Assembly: GCA_902478645.1 (NCBI GenBank)
Contig: CABSLV010000008.1
Span: forward strand, 1 to 64,000
Direction of reading: 5' to 3'
Origin: an uncultured Flavobacteriales bacterium
GTDB taxonomy: Bacteria > Bacteroidota > Bacteroidia > Flavobacteriales > UBA1820
DNA: 64,000 nt
Shown here: positions 33,463-42,067 of the stretch, piece after piece
How the letters are laid out: every line of letters starts with the position of its first letter
How positions within the stretch are numbered: position 1 is the first letter of the stretch
Made by a program: the position numbers and the translations under genes
Notes under the pieces: generated by a model
Seen by the model: only the letters and a program-made list of their open reading frames with translations
Told to the model about the DNA's origin: nothing
Database searches by the model: none

Positions 33463-35328
33463 ATGAAGTACACCCTGCGCCTTTTCAAGAATCTGGGGCA
33501 TTTCAAAAAACTGATAGCCGGAACGGTCGTATTCAACATACTGACCGTTCTTTTTACGCTCCTGTCCACCTATGCCCTGATCCCGGTGCTGAGCCTCATT
33601 TTCGGCGAGACCGAAAAAGTCTATGAGAAACCGGCTTGGATCATCGACGGGGTAAGCGTGCTGGAAAGCCAGGGCGCCGAAGGGGTGAAGGATTACCTCA
33701 CCCAGCTGTACAACTACCAGGTAACCTACTGGATGGACCATTACACACTGGCCACGGTGTTGTTCTGGGTATGCTTCACCGGGTTTATGCTCTTCGTGCT
33801 CAAGAACGTCTCGCGGTATTTCGCCGGGCTGTTCCTCTCGTACATCAACATCGGCATCGAACAGCGGCTGCGTAAACAGATCCACGACAAAATCTTGGCG
33901 CTCAACCTGTCGTTCTTTTCGGAAAAACGCAAGGGCGACCTGCTCTCGCGCATCACCTCGGACGTAACGGAAGTGCAATGGGCCATCTTTTCCTCGCTCT
34001 CGCGTACGATACAGGACCCGCTGATGGTCATCGGTATTCTGATCTCGCTGATCGTCCTCAGCCCCAACCTGACGGTATTCATCGTCATCCTGCTGCCGTT
34101 TACCGCCTATGCCATCACGCGGATCTCCAAGTCGCTCAAGGAACCTTCGAAAAAGGCGCGCAAGAAATACGGCGTGCTGCTCTCCCTGGTGGAGGAAGAC
34201 CTCACCGGGCTGAAGGTCATCAAGTCGTACAACGCCTCGCGGCTTTCCAAGAAGCGTTTCGATGGGGTGAACGACGAGTATTCCGACCAACTGGCCCGCA
34301 TCTCGCGCCGCCGCGAACTGGCCTCTCCCTTGTCTGAAATGATCGGTTCGGCCATCATCATCTCCATCATGGGATACGCCGGGGTGCTCATCATGAAGGA
34401 TGCCAGCCTGACGGCTTCGGTGTTCATCACCTACCTGGCACTCTTTTACCAGATCCTCCAGCCGACCAAGAATATCGCCCTGGCCATTGCGGACATCAAA
34501 CGCGGTGAGGCAGCTGCCCAACGCATCTACGAAGTCATCGATACGCCGATAGCTATCACCGACGCCCCGCATGCGGTGCAAAAGTCCACGTTCGACCGTT
34601 GCATTGAATTCCGCGACGTGCATTTCCGCTATCCCGACGGGGAAAAGGAAGCTATTCAGGGATTTTCGCTGTCGGTACCCAAGGGAAAGACCATTGCCAT
34701 CGTCGGACAGTCGGGCAGTGGCAAATCGACCCTTACGAACCTGATCTGCCGTTTCTACGACGTAACCGGGGGAAGCATCGCCATCGACGGCCACGACATC
34801 CGGGACATCCGCCTGTCCGACCTTCGGGGGCTTTGCGGACTGGTAACCCAGGAGTCGCTCCTGTTCAACGACACGATCCGCAACAACCTGCTGCTGGGAA
34901 AACCCGATGCGACGGACCAGGAGATCCTCCAGGCGGCACAGGTAGCCAACGCCATGGAATTCATCGAAAGACTTCCCGAGGGGTTCGATACGAACATCGG
35001 CGATGCCGGCCTGCGGCTCTCCGGCGGACAGCGCCAACGTCTGTGCATAGCCCGGGCGGTGCTCAAGAATGCGCCCATCCTGCTCTTGGATGAGGCGACC
35101 TCGGCTCTGGACACCGAAAGCGAAAAACTGGTGCAGAATGCCCTGGAAAACCTCATGAGCGCACACACGAGTTTTGTGGTGGCACACCGCCTTTCTACCA
35201 TTCAGAACGCCGACCTGATCGTGGTGATGAGCCAGGGGAGAATCATCGAACAGGGTACCCACGAACAACTGCTGGCTTTGGGAGGAATGTACGCCAAGTT
35301 GATCCACATGCAGTCGTTCGAAAACTGA
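33463..35328 (+). CDS. ABC exporter, fused membrane and ATPase domains (MsbA-like)
   Basis: 621 residues. The N-terminal 330 residues hold six membrane spans, with a long periplasmic loop after the first. The C-terminal nucleotide-binding domain has Walker A GQSGSGKST, signature LSGGQRQR, and Walker B ILLLDEATSALD. H-loop VVAHRLSTI follows. Layout and length match the MsbA/lipid A or multidrug exporter group. Assignment to lipid A flipping is plausible given the OstA-like protein in the window, but Bacteroidales carry several paralogues. It ends 22 bases before a strong terminator. Confidence 0.92.
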   Translation: MKYTLRLFKNLGHFKKLIAGTVVFNILTVLFTLLSTYALIPVLSLIFGETEKVYEKPAWIIDGVSVLESQGAEGVKDYLTQLYNYQVTYWMDHYTLATVLFWVCFTGFMLFVLKNVSRYFAGLFLSYINIGIEQRLRKQIHDKILALNLSFFSEKRKGDLLSRITSDVTEVQWAIFSSLSRTIQDPLMVIGILISLIVLSPNLTVFIVILLPFTAYAITRISKSLKEPSKKARKKYGVLLSLVEEDLTGLKVIKSYNASRLSKKRFDGVNDEYSDQLARISRRRELASPLSEMIGSAIIISIMGYAGVLIMKDASLTASVFITYLALFYQILQPTKNIALAIADIKRGEAAAQRIYEVIDTPIAITDAPHAVQKSTFDRCIEFRDVHFRYPDGEKEAIQGFSLSVPKGKTIAIVGQSGSGKSTLTNLICRFYDVTGGSIAIDGHDIRDIRLSDLRGLCGLVTQESLLFNDTIRNNLLLGKPDATDQEILQAAQVANAMEFIERLPEGFDTNIGDAGLRLSGGQRQRLCIARAVLKNAPILLLDEATSALDTESEKLVQNALENLMSAHTSFVVAHRLSTIQNADLIVVMSQGRIIEQGTHEQLLALGGMYAKLIHMQSFEN

Positions 35329-35350
35329 CCGGATATCCCTCTCTGAAACC

Positions 35351-35392
35351 AAAACAAAGAAAGACGCTGTCGATAGCGTCTTTCTTTGTTTT
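35351..35392. terminator. Bidirectional terminator between the exporter and the NlpE-like gene
   Basis: A perfect 18-bp stem (35351-35368 with 35375-35392) and 6-base loop, with A4 and T4 at the outer ends, between convergent genes. Confidence 0.9.
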
Positions 35393-35415
35393 GAAGCCTG
35401 TATTTTGAAGAGTCG

Positions 35416-35844
35416 TTATTTATCCTTTTTCGTCAAGACATAACGGTCGGCTATCGCACCGGTGATCACGTTTTTATCACCGTCCAAGTGGCGAAGACTC
35501 CCCTGCTCGATCCGGTAATACTGCCGATGCCCGTTTTCGGATTGTACGGCCAGCAGCGTATCGTTCTCCTGGAAGAACCGCCCTTCTTCCTCGAAAGAAG
35601 TTTCCCGGTCGATGTACACCATCCGCAGATGGAATATACTGTCCTCCGAAAGGGTCAGAGTCGTTTCGATACCCGGGCAGTCGGCTCCCGGAAGCGTGCC
35701 GGTATAGGTGCCGAAACATGTTTCCTTGGCCGGGACAAGTTTTGCAGCGGGGACTACCTGCGGAGAGGAAGTCTGCTCGTCGGAACATCCGCCGCACAAC
35801 AGAACGGCACAGAATGCAAAAAGCAAGTGTTTTGTTATCTTCAT
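35416..35844 (-). CDS. NlpE N-terminal domain lipoprotein
   Basis: 142 residues. Lipoprotein signal KITKHLLFAFCAVLLCGGCS, lipobox CGGC. The core 'CFGTYTGTLPGADCPGIETTLTL' and 'GRFFQENDTLLAVQSENG' segments match the N-terminal domain of NlpE (copper-resistance/adhesion lipoprotein, an envelope stress sensor in E. coli). In canonical NlpE the sequence is LPCADC with a CxxC pair; here the first Cys is Gly, so the metal or disulfide function may be lost. It is single-domain, as usual for Bacteroidota. Own promoter box at 35873-35880. Confidence 0.86.
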   Translation of the reverse strand: MKITKHLLFAFCAVLLCGGCSDEQTSSPQVVPAAKLVPAKETCFGTYTGTLPGADCPGIETTLTLSEDSIFHLRMVYIDRETSFEEEGRFFQENDTLLAVQSENGHRQYYRIEQGSLRHLDGDKNVITGAIADRYVLTKKDK

Positions 35845-35872
35845 GGCTTTCTATGAGGTTTTGTATACTTGC

Positions 35873-35880
35873 CAAAAGTA
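35873..35880 (-). promoter_or_regulatory. -7 promoter box of the NlpE-like gene
   Basis: Minus strand TACTTTTG (plus CAAAAGTA) ends 28 bases before the ATG at 35844. Confidence 0.6.
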
Positions 35881-35985
35881 GAGTTTTATATCCTTGGGCG
35901 GGGGAGTTTTTATGTTCTTTTTTGCGCTTGACCAGGGGATTTTTGTGAAAAACTCCCTTTGCTACCCCTCTGAAAGTCCGATGGA

Positions 35986-38109
35986 TCAGAAAAGACTGGT
36001 CTGACCCTCTTGCGGCGCGGTGTTTTTCTCCTCGGCGAGGGGCTCGTCTTCCTGCATCTGCGAGGACGCCGAACCTTCGGTGCCGATCAGAGCATAGAGT
36101 TGAGTTTCCGAGATGACCTTCACGCCGAGTTTCTCCGCTTTCTGCGCTTTGGCCGGACCCATCGCTTCGCCGGCCACCAGGTAATCGGTCGAAGCCGAAA
36201 CGGACGATACGTTGCGTCCTCCGTGGCGTTCGATGAGTTCTTTGAGCTCCTCGCGCGCGATGGAAAACTTGCCCGACACCACCAGCGACAGACCGCTCAA
36301 GGCGCCGCCTTGTCCGCCGATATTCCCCCTCTTCTCTACTTCCATCCGCACTCCACAATCTTTCAAACGGGCAATGATCTCCCGGTGTTCCGGCCGGGAG
36401 AAAAACTCGAGAATACTGTCCGCTATCTTGTCGCCCACTTCGTCCACGCGGAGCAACTCCTCGCGCGAAGCCGCCATGAGCGCCTCCATCGAACCGAAAT
36501 AGCGGGCTATCTTGCGGGCCGTGGTATCGCCCACGTAACGGATGCCGATGGCAAAGAGCACCTTTTCAAACGGGATGCGTTTCGAGGCTTCGATGGCCTG
36601 AAGCAGGCGTTCGGCCGAGCGTTTCTGAAAGGAGCGCGTACCGGAAGCATCGGTGAGCCCGTGGATATCCTCGTAGCGCAGGGCGTATAGGTCGGCGTAG
36701 TTCCTGACCAGTCCCTTGTCCACCAGCAGGCTCACGTTTTGTTCCCCGAGCGATTCGATGTCCATCGCTTTGCGCGAGGCGAAATGCTCGATGCGTCCTT
36801 TTACCTGCGGGGGGCAATGGTCTTCGTTGGGGCAGTAATGGTTGGCTTCGCCCTCGGTGCGCACCAAAGGCGTCCCGCAAGCCGGGCAAAGGTGGATGTA
36901 CTGCGTGGGATGTGCATCGGCGGGACGGCGGGAGCGGTCCACTCCGACGATCTTGGGGATGATCTCCCCGCCCTTTTCCACCAGCACCGTATCGCCGATG
37001 CGCAGGTCCAGTTTTTCGATCTGGTCGGCGTTGTGCAGCGTAGCCCGCTGGACGGTGGTGCCGGCCAATAGTACCGGACGGAGGTTGGCCACCGGGGTGA
37101 TGTTGCCGGTGCGTCCTACCTGGTAGGAGATGCTTTCGAGTACGGTGGCCGCTTGCTCGGCCGAAAACTTGTACGCAACGGCCCAGCGGGGCGATTTGGC
37201 CGTATAACCCAGACGCGCCTGCTGGCTTTTGTCGTTGACCTTGATCACGATGCCGTCGGTCTGGTACGGCAGGGTGAATCGTTGGGTGTTCCACTGGTCG
37301 ATGTAGGCGTAGATATCGTCCATCGTATGGGCCAAACGGCTGTATACAGGCACTTTGAACCCCCATTGGCGCGCTTTTTCCAGCCCGTCCCATTGGGTGG
37401 GGATGTGGATATGGTCTTCCACCACGTAATACAGCAGGCACTCCAAGTGCCGGGAGGCTACTTCGGCGCTGTCCTGGAGTTTGAGCGTGCCGGAGGCCAG
37501 GTTGCGGGGATTGGCGTAGAGCGGTTCGCCGTCGATGTCGCGCTGGCGGTTGATTTTTTCAAATTCGGCGATCGGCAGGATGACTTCTCCCCGGATGTCG
37601 AACAGGTCGGGATAGTCCGTCCCCTTCAGGCGCAGGGGAATGCTGCGGATGGTGCGGGCGTTGGCCGTGATGTCGTCGCCCTGCACGCCGTCCCCCCGGG
37701 TTTCGGCGCGGAACAGGCGGCCATGTCGGTAGGTGAGGCTGATCGAGGCACCGTCGTACTTGAGTTCCAGGACATATTCCACCGGTTGATCCGGCCCCAG
37801 TTCCTTGCGTACGCGCCGGTCGAAATCCTCCAATTCTTCCCGGGAATACGTATTGTCCAGGGAGTACATCCGCGAACGGTGGCGTACGGTGTCGAACACG
37901 CGGGTTACCTCCCCTCCTACCCGCCGGGTGGGCGAATCAGGGTCGTCGAACTCGGGGTACTGCTTTTCCAGATCGGCCAGATGGTGGAGGCGCTCGTCGA
38001 ATTCCCGGTCGGAGATGGTCGGCGAGTCCAGGACGTAGTACCTGTAATTATGTTCGTTGAGCTGTTCGCGCAGCGATTCAATCTCGGCTTTGGCCTCTTG
38101 GGGTGTCAT
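35986..38109 (-). CDS. ligA: NAD-dependent DNA ligase
   Basis: 707 residues. LigA seals nicks in replication and repair. Features in order: Ia domain with 'YYVLDSPTISDREFD', adenylation motif with the nucleotide-accepting Lys in LELKYDGASISL, 'RGDGVQGDD', an OB fold, a four-Cys zinc finger (CPACGTPL...CPNEDHCP), HhH repeats, and a C-terminal BRCT domain (LSGLSLVVSGKFS). I start at ATG 38109, where family homology begins; an in-frame ATG at 38232 adds 41 unrelated residues. The C-terminal acidic tail after BRCT is longer than usual. Confidence 0.97.
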   Translation of the reverse strand: MTPQEAKAEIESLREQLNEHNYRYYVLDSPTISDREFDERLHHLADLEKQYPEFDDPDSPTRRVGGEVTRVFDTVRHRSRMYSLDNTYSREELEDFDRRVRKELGPDQPVEYVLELKYDGASISLTYRHGRLFRAETRGDGVQGDDITANARTIRSIPLRLKGTDYPDLFDIRGEVILPIAEFEKINRQRDIDGEPLYANPRNLASGTLKLQDSAEVASRHLECLLYYVVEDHIHIPTQWDGLEKARQWGFKVPVYSRLAHTMDDIYAYIDQWNTQRFTLPYQTDGIVIKVNDKSQQARLGYTAKSPRWAVAYKFSAEQAATVLESISYQVGRTGNITPVANLRPVLLAGTTVQRATLHNADQIEKLDLRIGDTVLVEKGGEIIPKIVGVDRSRRPADAHPTQYIHLCPACGTPLVRTEGEANHYCPNEDHCPPQVKGRIEHFASRKAMDIESLGEQNVSLLVDKGLVRNYADLYALRYEDIHGLTDASGTRSFQKRSAERLLQAIEASKRIPFEKVLFAIGIRYVGDTTARKIARYFGSMEALMAASREELLRVDEVGDKIADSILEFFSRPEHREIIARLKDCGVRMEVEKRGNIGGQGGALSGLSLVVSGKFSIAREELKELIERHGGRNVSSVSASTDYLVAGEAMGPAKAQKAEKLGVKVISETQLYALIGTEGSASSQMQEDEPLAEEKNTAPQEGQTSLF

Positions 38110-38179
38110 GGCGGATGCGTTTTTTTTCAGCGGACGAAATTTACAAAATGATTTGCAATGCCCGGGAAAATCTTCCGCC

Positions 38180-38225
38180 AAAAAGGCGACAAGTCGGGCG
38201 GCCGTAGGCTGTCCGACTTGTCGCC
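38180..38225 (-). terminator. Terminator of the LRR lipoprotein gene
   Basis: A 13-bp perfect stem (38185-38197 with 38213-38225) is followed on the minus strand by T5. It lies 16 bases after the stop at 38242 and upstream of ligA. Confidence 0.85.
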
Positions 38226-38241
38226 TCAACACATTTGTATA

Positions 38242-40095
38242 TCACTCCACCAGCCGGTAGTCGATCGAGATAGTGTTTTCCCCGTAGGTCCAACTATCAG
38301 AGGTAAAATCGAGTGGAATTGCGTCGTTGCCGAACCACGCTGTAACGGGGAGTACTGCTCCGTCGCCCGGGTTGTTAGGACATTGGAAAGTGTTTAGTGC
38401 CGTATTTTTACTTATATCCAGCGTGGTCAGTTGATTGTTGGAGCAACTCAAAGTTGTCAATGCCGTACAACCGCTCACGTCCAGCAAGGTCAGTTGATTG
38501 TCATTGCAATGCAAATCCGTCAGTGCCGTGTTTTGGCTCACGTCCAGCGCTTTCAACTTGCTATTACGGCAATATACTACCTTCAAGGTTGTACAACCGC
38601 TCATATCCAACAAAGTCAATTGATTGTCGTAGCAAACCAAATGCCTCAGCAACGTATTTTGGCTTATATCTAGGGAAGTCAGTTGATTGTTGTAGCAAAA
38701 TAAAACTTCTAATGCCGTATTCCTGCTTATATTCAATGCACGTAACTGATTCCTAGCACACCCCAATGTATCCAAGAGCATATTTTGACTCACGTCCAGC
38801 GAGGTCAGTTGATTGTCGTAACAACTCAAACTTTTCAATGCCGTACAGCCGCTCACGTCCAGCGAGGTCAGTTGATTGTCCCTGCAATCCAGATACGTCA
38901 GCGCTGTGTTTTGGCTCAAATCTACCGCCGAGACTTCTTGCGAGGGAAACGAGAGGTATTCCAAGGCCGCAAAGTATTCGATCCCGGCTAGGGTTTTGAT
39001 CTTCGGCTCCGTGGGTCCCGGTGCGGGAATGTCGATCCGCGTGATCTTCTCTACGTCCTGACGGTGGATCGTCGATCCGTCCCACTCCGGAGCTTTGATC
39101 CCTTCCGTTTTCAACAGTTCTACGATATACGAGCGGAATACTTCATCCGGGATCGTTATTCCCGGTTGTGCCACTCCTTCGTCTCCTTCCCCTTCCGTCC
39201 AGTCCGTTACTCCCGTCTCTACCGACAAACTGTTACGGCTCAATGTAATGGTGAAGATGGATTTGTAACCCGCCTGGAGCGTTATCGGCTTCGTAGTGGT
39301 AAACAGGTATTTCTCCTCTCCAAGGCCGATCTCTATCAGCTCTGCCCCCGAAGCGATCTCCTGCGGATAAACGATGGCTGATACGCCGGTGAGTTTCTCC
39401 CCTCCCGCGGCAAGCGAAAATGTACCGTGAGCGATTACGTCCTCTTTTGTTTCATCCGTCTGGCACGCTTTGCTCGACAGATGTACTTTTCCCGAAGTCT
39501 TTACTCCCTTTATCGTGATCGTGGCTTCGGTGAGTTCTTCCAATGTCAGTCCTTCTCCGGCTTTCAACTCGATCTCCATCTTGGAGAGCATGTGCGAAAA
39601 CTGAAGGTGTACGGCCGCTGTCCCTGCCGAAACACCGCTGGCGGAGGCCATCAGCAAGTCACTTCCTTTGTAGGCGCTTTCCTGGCGCTGATCCGTGGCT
39701 GCACGGTGTACTCTATAACCTTCTCCATCTAGAGCCGATGACGATACATAGGGGTGGTATGCGTAGAAGTCCAGTTTTTCGCCGTCTTGGGGATATTGCG
39801 CCGTGGTGCTGGTCTGCCAGCCCGAAGAGGTCAGAGAAAACGACAGGTTGTCCCCGTAGTTTCCTGTTCCTTGCAAGATCCCCGGTGTTCCCGAGGTCCA
39901 CTTTACCAAATATAGCCCCAATACGTCGCCTTGTTCGAATGAATTGTCCGTAGCACGTGTATATACGTTCAAGCTGGCGCTGATGCGGATCGGCAAATCT
40001 TCCGACTGCGTTTCCATTTTACTACAGCCCGACAAAAAAATCATCCCTGCTATCCCGGCAAGGATCTTCCCATAAGAGCAGTGTTTTCTCTTGAT
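38242..40095 (-). CDS. Fimbrillin-like lipoprotein with leucine-rich repeats; start codon uncertain
   Basis: About 617 residues if read from 40095. The signal KRKHCSYGKILAGIAGMIF with lipobox LSGC indicates an outer-membrane lipoprotein. An N-terminal fimbrillin/Mfa-like domain follows ('YTRATDNSFEQGDVLGLYLV', 'LDFYAYHPYV', 'LQFSHMLSKMEIEL'). A linker precedes nine LRR units of 21 residues (pattern LDVSxNTALxxLxCxxNQL, bases 38371-38931), then a short beta tail. Such proteins are surface adhesins. No ATG, GTG or TTG lies between the promoter box at 40150-40157 and the signal peptide. The best-placed codon is ATC at 40095-40093, directly before KRKH. An ATG at 40263 opens the frame but lies upstream of the box and overlaps the divergent gene. 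Confidence 0.8.
   Translation of the reverse strand: MKRKHCSYGKILAGIAGMIFLSGCSKMETQSEDLPIRISASLNVYTRATDNSFEQGDVLGLYLVKWTSGTPGILQGTGNYGDNLSFSLTSSGWQTSTTAQYPQDGEKLDFYAYHPYVSSSALDGEGYRVHRAATDQRQESAYKGSDLLMASASGVSAGTAAVHLQFSHMLSKMEIELKAGEGLTLEELTEATITIKGVKTSGKVHLSSKACQTDETKEDVIAHGTFSLAAGGEKLTGVSAIVYPQEIASGAELIEIGLGEEKYLFTTTKPITLQAGYKSIFTITLSRNSLSVETGVTDWTEGEGDEGVAQPGITIPDEVFRSYIVELLKTEGIKAPEWDGSTIHRQDVEKITRIDIPAPGPTEPKIKTLAGIEYFAALEYLSFPSQEVSAVDLSQNTALTYLDCRDNQLTSLDVSGCTALKSLSCYDNQLTSLDVSQNMLLDTLGCARNQLRALNISRNTALEVLFCYNNQLTSLDISQNTLLRHLVCYDNQLTLLDMSGCTTLKVVYCRNSKLKALDVSQNTALTDLHCNDNQLTLLDVSGCTALTTLSCSNNQLTTLDISKNTALNTFQCPNNPGDGAVLPVTAWFGNDAIPLDFTSDSWTYGENTISIDYRLVE
38371..38931 (-). repeat. Nine tandem 63-bp leucine-rich-repeat units
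   Basis: Nine coding repeats of 21 residues, the last slightly short. Conserved positions are L-D-(V/I)-S, (Q/G)-(N/C)-T-(A/L)-L, L-x-C and N-Q-L. Units 2, 6 and 8 carry SGCT where others carry SQN or a relative, giving two alternating unit types. The near-identity of some DNA units makes copy-number change by slippage or recombination possible. Confidence 0.9.
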
Positions 40096-40149
40096 TTCAA
40101 AATTATGTTTTTGAGTGCTTACAACAATAATAAGAAGTTTTTGAAACAA

Positions 40150-40157
40150 CAAAAATA
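40150..40157 (-). promoter_or_regulatory. -7 promoter box of the LRR lipoprotein gene
   Basis: Minus strand TATTTTTG (plus CAAAAATA), in an AT-rich divergent region. Transcription would start near 40143, about 48 bases before the candidate ATC start. Confidence 0.55.
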
Positions 40158-40256
40158 GCGAGTATTTATTTTCCTCAAAAAGAAACACGTGAGAAAAGAA
40201 TAATCTAAATACAAAACTAACAACAAAAAAGCTATTTTTACGATACACAAAAACAT

Positions 40257-41213
40257 ATGACAAATAGACTCCTATACACTCTATTTTTGTTCACTCTGAT
40301 GACAAGTTGCCCGGCCCAGAGTCTTCGGATCGCTTTCTACAACGTGGAAAACGCATTCGACACGCTTCGTTCACCCGGTAAGGACGACGCAGAATTTACC
40401 CCCCAGGGAGAAAAACGATGGGACACCCGGCGCTACCGCACCAAGATAGACCACCTGGCGCAAGTGGCCGCCGACCTTTCGGCCGATCTGCTCGCTTTGG
40501 CCGAAGTGGAAAACGCCGAAGTGCTGGCCGACATTGCCCAGCGGGTGCGCGAGATGACCGGCGAGGGTTACCTCGGGATATGCCTGGAGAGCGGCGACCG
40601 GAGGGGTATTCACCCGGCACTGCTCTACCGCCGGGAGGTCTTCTCGCCCACCGAGCCGGCCAAGATCCTGCCCGTCCCGCACAACGAACGGGGCATTCTC
40701 TACGTCAAGGGCGCCGTGCTGGCTTCGGGCGACACGCTGCATCTTTTCGTCAACCACTGGACTTCGCGCTACATGGGACAAAAGGCGACCGAAGGGGCGC
40801 GGATCGCCGCCGCCCAGCGTCTGGCCCAGGCGGTCGATTCGATCTCCGGGTGCTCGGAATCCCCGCGGATCGTCCTGCTGGGCGACCTGAACGACACGCC
40901 GGACGAAAAATCCATCGTCCGCCTGACGGCTTTGCTGCCGGAGCTGCGGATGCACCTTCCAGTAGGATCCGGTACGTATTATTATCGGGGGGAATGGCTG
41001 TCGTTTGACTATATTTTTACTAACTTTGTTCCGAAGGCTGCCTTGCTTCGCCTGTGGACGAAGCCGTATCTGCTCACCCCCGAAGGGACGCCTTGGCGCA
41101 CCTTCTCCGGGCCGATATACCGGGGCGGATACAGCGACCACCTCCCGGTGTATCTCGACGGGTGGATCGGAGGGCTTTCAACGAAAAACAAACAAACACA
41201 CCGATCGTTATGA
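40257..41213 (+). CDS. Secreted endonuclease/exonuclease/phosphatase-fold protein
   Basis: 318 residues with a signal peptide or lipoprotein-like leader (LLYTLFLFTLMTSCPAQS; 'MTSC' could be a lipobox). The EEP fold is shown by 'IAFYNVENAFDT', the catalytic Glu in LAEVENAEVL, 'HLFVNHWTSR', LLGDLNDTP (Asp and Asn) and the final GGYSDHLPV (Asp-His pair). Members cleave phosphodiester or phosphomonoester bonds in nucleic acids, lipids or sugars; Bacteroidota copies are often secreted. The stop overlaps the start of the first phosphodiester-glycosidase gene (ATGA), so the genes are coupled. Confidence 0.9.
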   Translation: MTNRLLYTLFLFTLMTSCPAQSLRIAFYNVENAFDTLRSPGKDDAEFTPQGEKRWDTRRYRTKIDHLAQVAADLSADLLALAEVENAEVLADIAQRVREMTGEGYLGICLESGDRRGIHPALLYRREVFSPTEPAKILPVPHNERGILYVKGAVLASGDTLHLFVNHWTSRYMGQKATEGARIAAAQRLAQAVDSISGCSESPRIVLLGDLNDTPDEKSIVRLTALLPELRMHLPVGSGTYYYRGEWLSFDYIFTNFVPKAALLRLWTKPYLLTPEGTPWRTFSGPIYRGGYSDHLPVYLDGWIGGLSTKNKQTHRSL

Positions 41214-42046
41214 AACGCTCAAAGCTATACGTCACGATACTTGTCCTGTCGATTTTCCCCTTTTTCGCCCAAGCTCAATCCCGTGATTCCCTCACGGTAA
41301 CGAAAGCCAAGTGGAACGTGCGCGAACTGGCCGAAGGGGTCGAGTGGAAAAGTTACCATTTCCGGGATAAGGAAAAGCTCTTTGGAGCAGAAGAATACAT
41401 CAACCTGCTGGTCGTCGATCAGGACAAAGCCCGGGAGACCTTCCGAGTGGCGGTCTGCGGAGGCGAACCGGAGCCCACCAGCCAGATGGCGCAAAAGGCC
41501 GATGCCTTGGCCGCGGTAAACGGATCGAACTTCAGCGTAGCTCCGCCGTATGCCATCCGGAGTTACCTCCGCCTCAACGGACAGGTCCTTTCGGAGGAAG
41601 ATCCCTCGGGTGACTACCTGACACTCGATTCGTTGGGACGGGTTGAGTTGGAGTACAACACACGAGTACAGTGGATAAAGGCCCCCACGGTGCTCGGATG
41701 CGGGCCTGCATTGCTCTTCGGCGGGAAGGTATTAGCGCAGAAAAGTTCTGCCCGCGAGCCCCGTACGGCGATCGCTACAAAGGGAAATACCGTCCTGCTC
41801 ATCACGGTGGACGGTCGTTCGTTCCGCAACTCCTCGGGGGTAACGCTGTCCGAACTGGCCGAATTGCTGCGCTGGCTGGGTGCCGAAAACGCCTTGGCAC
41901 TCGACGGAGGGAATGCCGCCACGATGTACATCCGGGGCGAGGATTTCGACGGGGTGGTCAATCACCCCAGTGGAAACGGGAAGTTCAACCACAAAGGCGA
42001 GCAGGCAGTGGCCAACGCCCTGCTCTTGTGTCTTCCGGAAAATTAA
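41210..42046 (+). CDS. Phosphodiester glycosidase (NAGPA domain), paralogue 1, divergent
   Basis: 278 residues: signal peptide (ending FFAQAQ), then one NAGPA/DUF2233 domain. Related proteins cleave GlcNAc or other sugars off phosphodiesters. Motifs: 'LAEGVEWKSYHFRDKEKLFGA', 'ADALAAVNGSNFS', 'AREPRTAIATKGN' and 'ALALDGGNAATMYIRG'. Compared with the two downstream paralogues it has NGSNF in place of NGSFY and DGGNAAT in place of DGGGSST/DGGGSTT. The conserved substrate loops have therefore changed, and it may have a different substrate or be impaired. ATG at 41210 overlaps the previous stop. Confidence 0.88.
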   Translation: MKRSKLYVTILVLSIFPFFAQAQSRDSLTVTKAKWNVRELAEGVEWKSYHFRDKEKLFGAEEYINLLVVDQDKARETFRVAVCGGEPEPTSQMAQKADALAAVNGSNFSVAPPYAIRSYLRLNGQVLSEEDPSGDYLTLDSLGRVELEYNTRVQWIKAPTVLGCGPALLFGGKVLAQKSSAREPRTAIATKGNTVLLITVDGRSFRNSSGVTLSELAELLRWLGAENALALDGGNAATMYIRGEDFDGVVNHPSGNGKFNHKGEQAVANALLLCLPEN

Positions 42047-42067
42047 TCCCAAAGGAACCTTCTGGAA

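Noticed and set aside
38371..38931. The 63-bp tandem units as a possible CRISPR array
   Set aside because: Units are contiguous coding repeats of 21 residues with no unique spacers, and they continue one protein frame.
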